Positions 23,190 through 24,396 of a stretch of 24,396 nucleotides of DNA are shown here, piece after piece. The notes beneath the pieces were generated by a model, which saw nothing but the letters and a program-made list of their open reading frames with translations, made no database searches and was not told where the DNA came from. The first letter of the stretch is position 1; each line of letters begins with the position of its first letter. A program made the translations under genes and the position numbers. Source of the DNA: CAZSMC01 sp964607755 (GTDB lineage Bacteria; Zhuqueibacterota; Zhuqueibacteria; Residuimicrobiales; Krinioviventaceae); assembly GCA_964607755.1 (NCBI GenBank), contig CAZSMC010000063.1, positions 1-24,396 of the forward strand. The letters run 5' to 3'.

Positions 23190-24396
23190 ATGATCGTAAA
23201 AATTGAAAAATATACCATTAATGATCTAATGGAGCGCAGTTTTTCGCGTTTCGAAAACCTTCCGGCACTTGCTTTTGTCGATGAAAAACCATTTACCTTT
23301 GGTGAAATCCGGCAAAAGGTTAATCAAACAGCTCTTTTGCTGTTAAAAAATTCTATTCAAAAAGGCGACCGCGTTGCCATTTTGGGTGATAACAGTCCAA
23401 ACTGGGTGATATCCTACCTTGCCACAGTCTCTATCGGTGCCGTGGCTGTGCCCATTCTCACCGGGTTTCCGGATGCAGACACTCGTCACATTATCCGCGA
23501 TTCCGGCTCTAGTGCCATTTTTATCACTGATAAACAACGTGACAAAGTTGAAGAAATGGGACAATCCTCTTTGCATACTCTTATTGCACTGGAGGATTTT
23601 TCTGTTACAAAACTGTCTAAAAGTCCGTTAAAAGAAGCTGAAAAGCACATCCAGTCGATTTTAAAAAAGCATGATAAAAATCCGGATGCAGCCAGGATTG
23701 TCAAGGAATACTATACGCCCCAGGAAGATGACCTCGCTGTAATCATCTACACTTCAGGCACAACCGGTCACTCCAAAGGTGTTATGCTGACACATAAAAA
23801 CATCGCTTCCAACGTCGTTTACAGCATCGAACAATTTCCCATTGATGACAAGGATCGCTTTCTCTCTATATTGCCATTATCCCACACGTTCGAGTGCACT
23901 GGCGGCATGATGTGTCCGCTTGCTGCAGGATCGAGTATCTATTACATGGACGGGCTTCCCACTCCGCAAAAACTGCTTTCTGCCATGGAAAAAGTCAAAC
24001 CAACCGCTGTGCTGACCGTTCCGTTGGTCATGGATAAAATTTACCGGAAAAGAGTAATTCCCCAGATTAAAAAGATTCCGGTTCTGGGATCACAGTACAA
24101 TACGGCATTTGTCCGCAAACGTCTGAATAAAATTGCTGGTAAAAAACTCCTCAAGACCTTTGGAGGTGCGCTGCGGTTTTTCATGTTCGGTGGCGCAGCG
24201 CTCAATGAAGATGTGGAAACCTTTTTGCGGGACGCCGGCATCAGTTATTCTACCGGTTACGGCATGACCGAGACCTCACCCATTTTGACGATAAATCCTT
24301 TTGACAAAGTTAAGGTCGGTTCCTGCGGCCAGCCGATTCCCGGCATCGAGATGGATATCTATGAGCCACATCCGGATACGAAAATCGGGGAGATTA
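23190..24396 (+). CDS. Long-chain fatty acid-CoA ligase (AMP-binding), 3' end off the window
   Basis: 402 codons are visible from ATG 23190 (GAGAGAAG upstream); no stop is reached before the window ends. It belongs to the adenylate-forming superfamily: the P-loop YTSGTTGHSKG (187-197), LPLSHTFECTGG, then YGMTETSP (357-364), the adenine-binding A5 motif, and the start of GSCGQPIPGIEM. Its layout, with the extra region before the P-loop and the SHxFE motif, is that of bacterial long-chain acyl-CoA synthetases, which activate fatty acids to acyl-CoA through an acyl-AMP. The missing part would hold the C-terminal lid with the catalytic Lys. The choice of chain length cannot be judged. Confidence 0.93.
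   Translation, partial: MIVKIEKYTINDLMERSFSRFENLPALAFVDEKPFTFGEIRQKVNQTALLLLKNSIQKGDRVAILGDNSPNWVISYLATVSIGAVAVPILTGFPDADTRHIIRDSGSSAIFITDKQRDKVEEMGQSSLHTLIALEDFSVTKLSKSPLKEAEKHIQSILKKHDKNPDAARIVKEYYTPQEDDLAVIIYTSGTTGHSKGVMLTHKNIASNVVYSIEQFPIDDKDRFLSILPLSHTFECTGGMMCPLAAGSSIYYMDGLPTPQKLLSAMEKVKPTAVLTVPLVMDKIYRKRVIPQIKKIPVLGSQYNTAFVRKRLNKIAGKKLLKTFGGALRFFMFGGAALNEDVETFLRDAGISYSTGYGMTETSPILTINPFDKVKVGSCGQPIPGIEMDIYEPHPDTKIGEI

Overview
The window looks like one scaffold of a metagenome-assembled genome. It contains a 100-N gap at 20556-20655, and a gene runs off the right edge. The best guess for the host is a bacterium of the FCB group (Calditrichota/KSB1-like). Two secreted proteins end in the Ig-like C-terminal sorting domain (motif YPNPFNS-[GS]-TT) used by type IX-like secretion in that group. 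The Bacillus-type phosphoglucose isomerase, free-standing receivers and the SIMPL protein fit but do not decide it. Taxonomy is inference.

Region 1 (1-9.4 kb) is a polysaccharide-degradation cluster, nearly all on the minus strand. In transcription order it holds a broken GH30-like fragment, a broken GH5-like gene, an S1 sulfatase, a GH39-like clan-A glycosidase, a core-deleted GH26-like protein, a GH74-like lipoprotein and a GH30-like glycosidase. Together they suggest attack on a sulfated or mixed hemicellulose-type glycan outside the cytoplasm. Much of the cluster is damaged. The GH26-like, GH5-like and second GH30-like genes keep both ends but lack the catalytic centre. The sulfatase has a stop at codon 2 in front of an intact Tat signal. 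A secreted protein at 9200 stops after 59 codons. GC in sampled lines is about 50-63% here, against about 37% in a sampled line further right.

Region 2 (9.4-10.7 kb) is a VCBS/FG-GAP lipoprotein flanked by two hairpin terminators. Region 3 (10.8-18.1 kb, minus strand) holds a SWIM-SNF2 helicase. Next to it is a possible operon made of a DegT-type aminotransferase, a membrane-anchored protein with a His-rich C-terminal domain (4-bp overlap with the aminotransferase), and an SLC13-type transporter with RCK_C domains.

Region 4 (18.1-18.7 kb) is a non-coding stretch rich in inverted and direct repeats, ending in a tRNA-Met(CAU) with its own terminator. Region 5 (18.8-22.0 kb, minus strand) holds a divergent receiver protein, a receiver tethered by a C-terminal membrane helix, a small hypothetical protein cut by the gap, phosphoglucose isomerase and a NUDIX hydrolase. 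Region 6 (22.4 kb to the end, plus strand) holds a SIMPL-domain protein behind a hairpin that buries its ribosome binding site, and the first 402 codons of a long-chain acyl-CoA synthetase.

No CRISPR array, transposase or prophage gene was seen.
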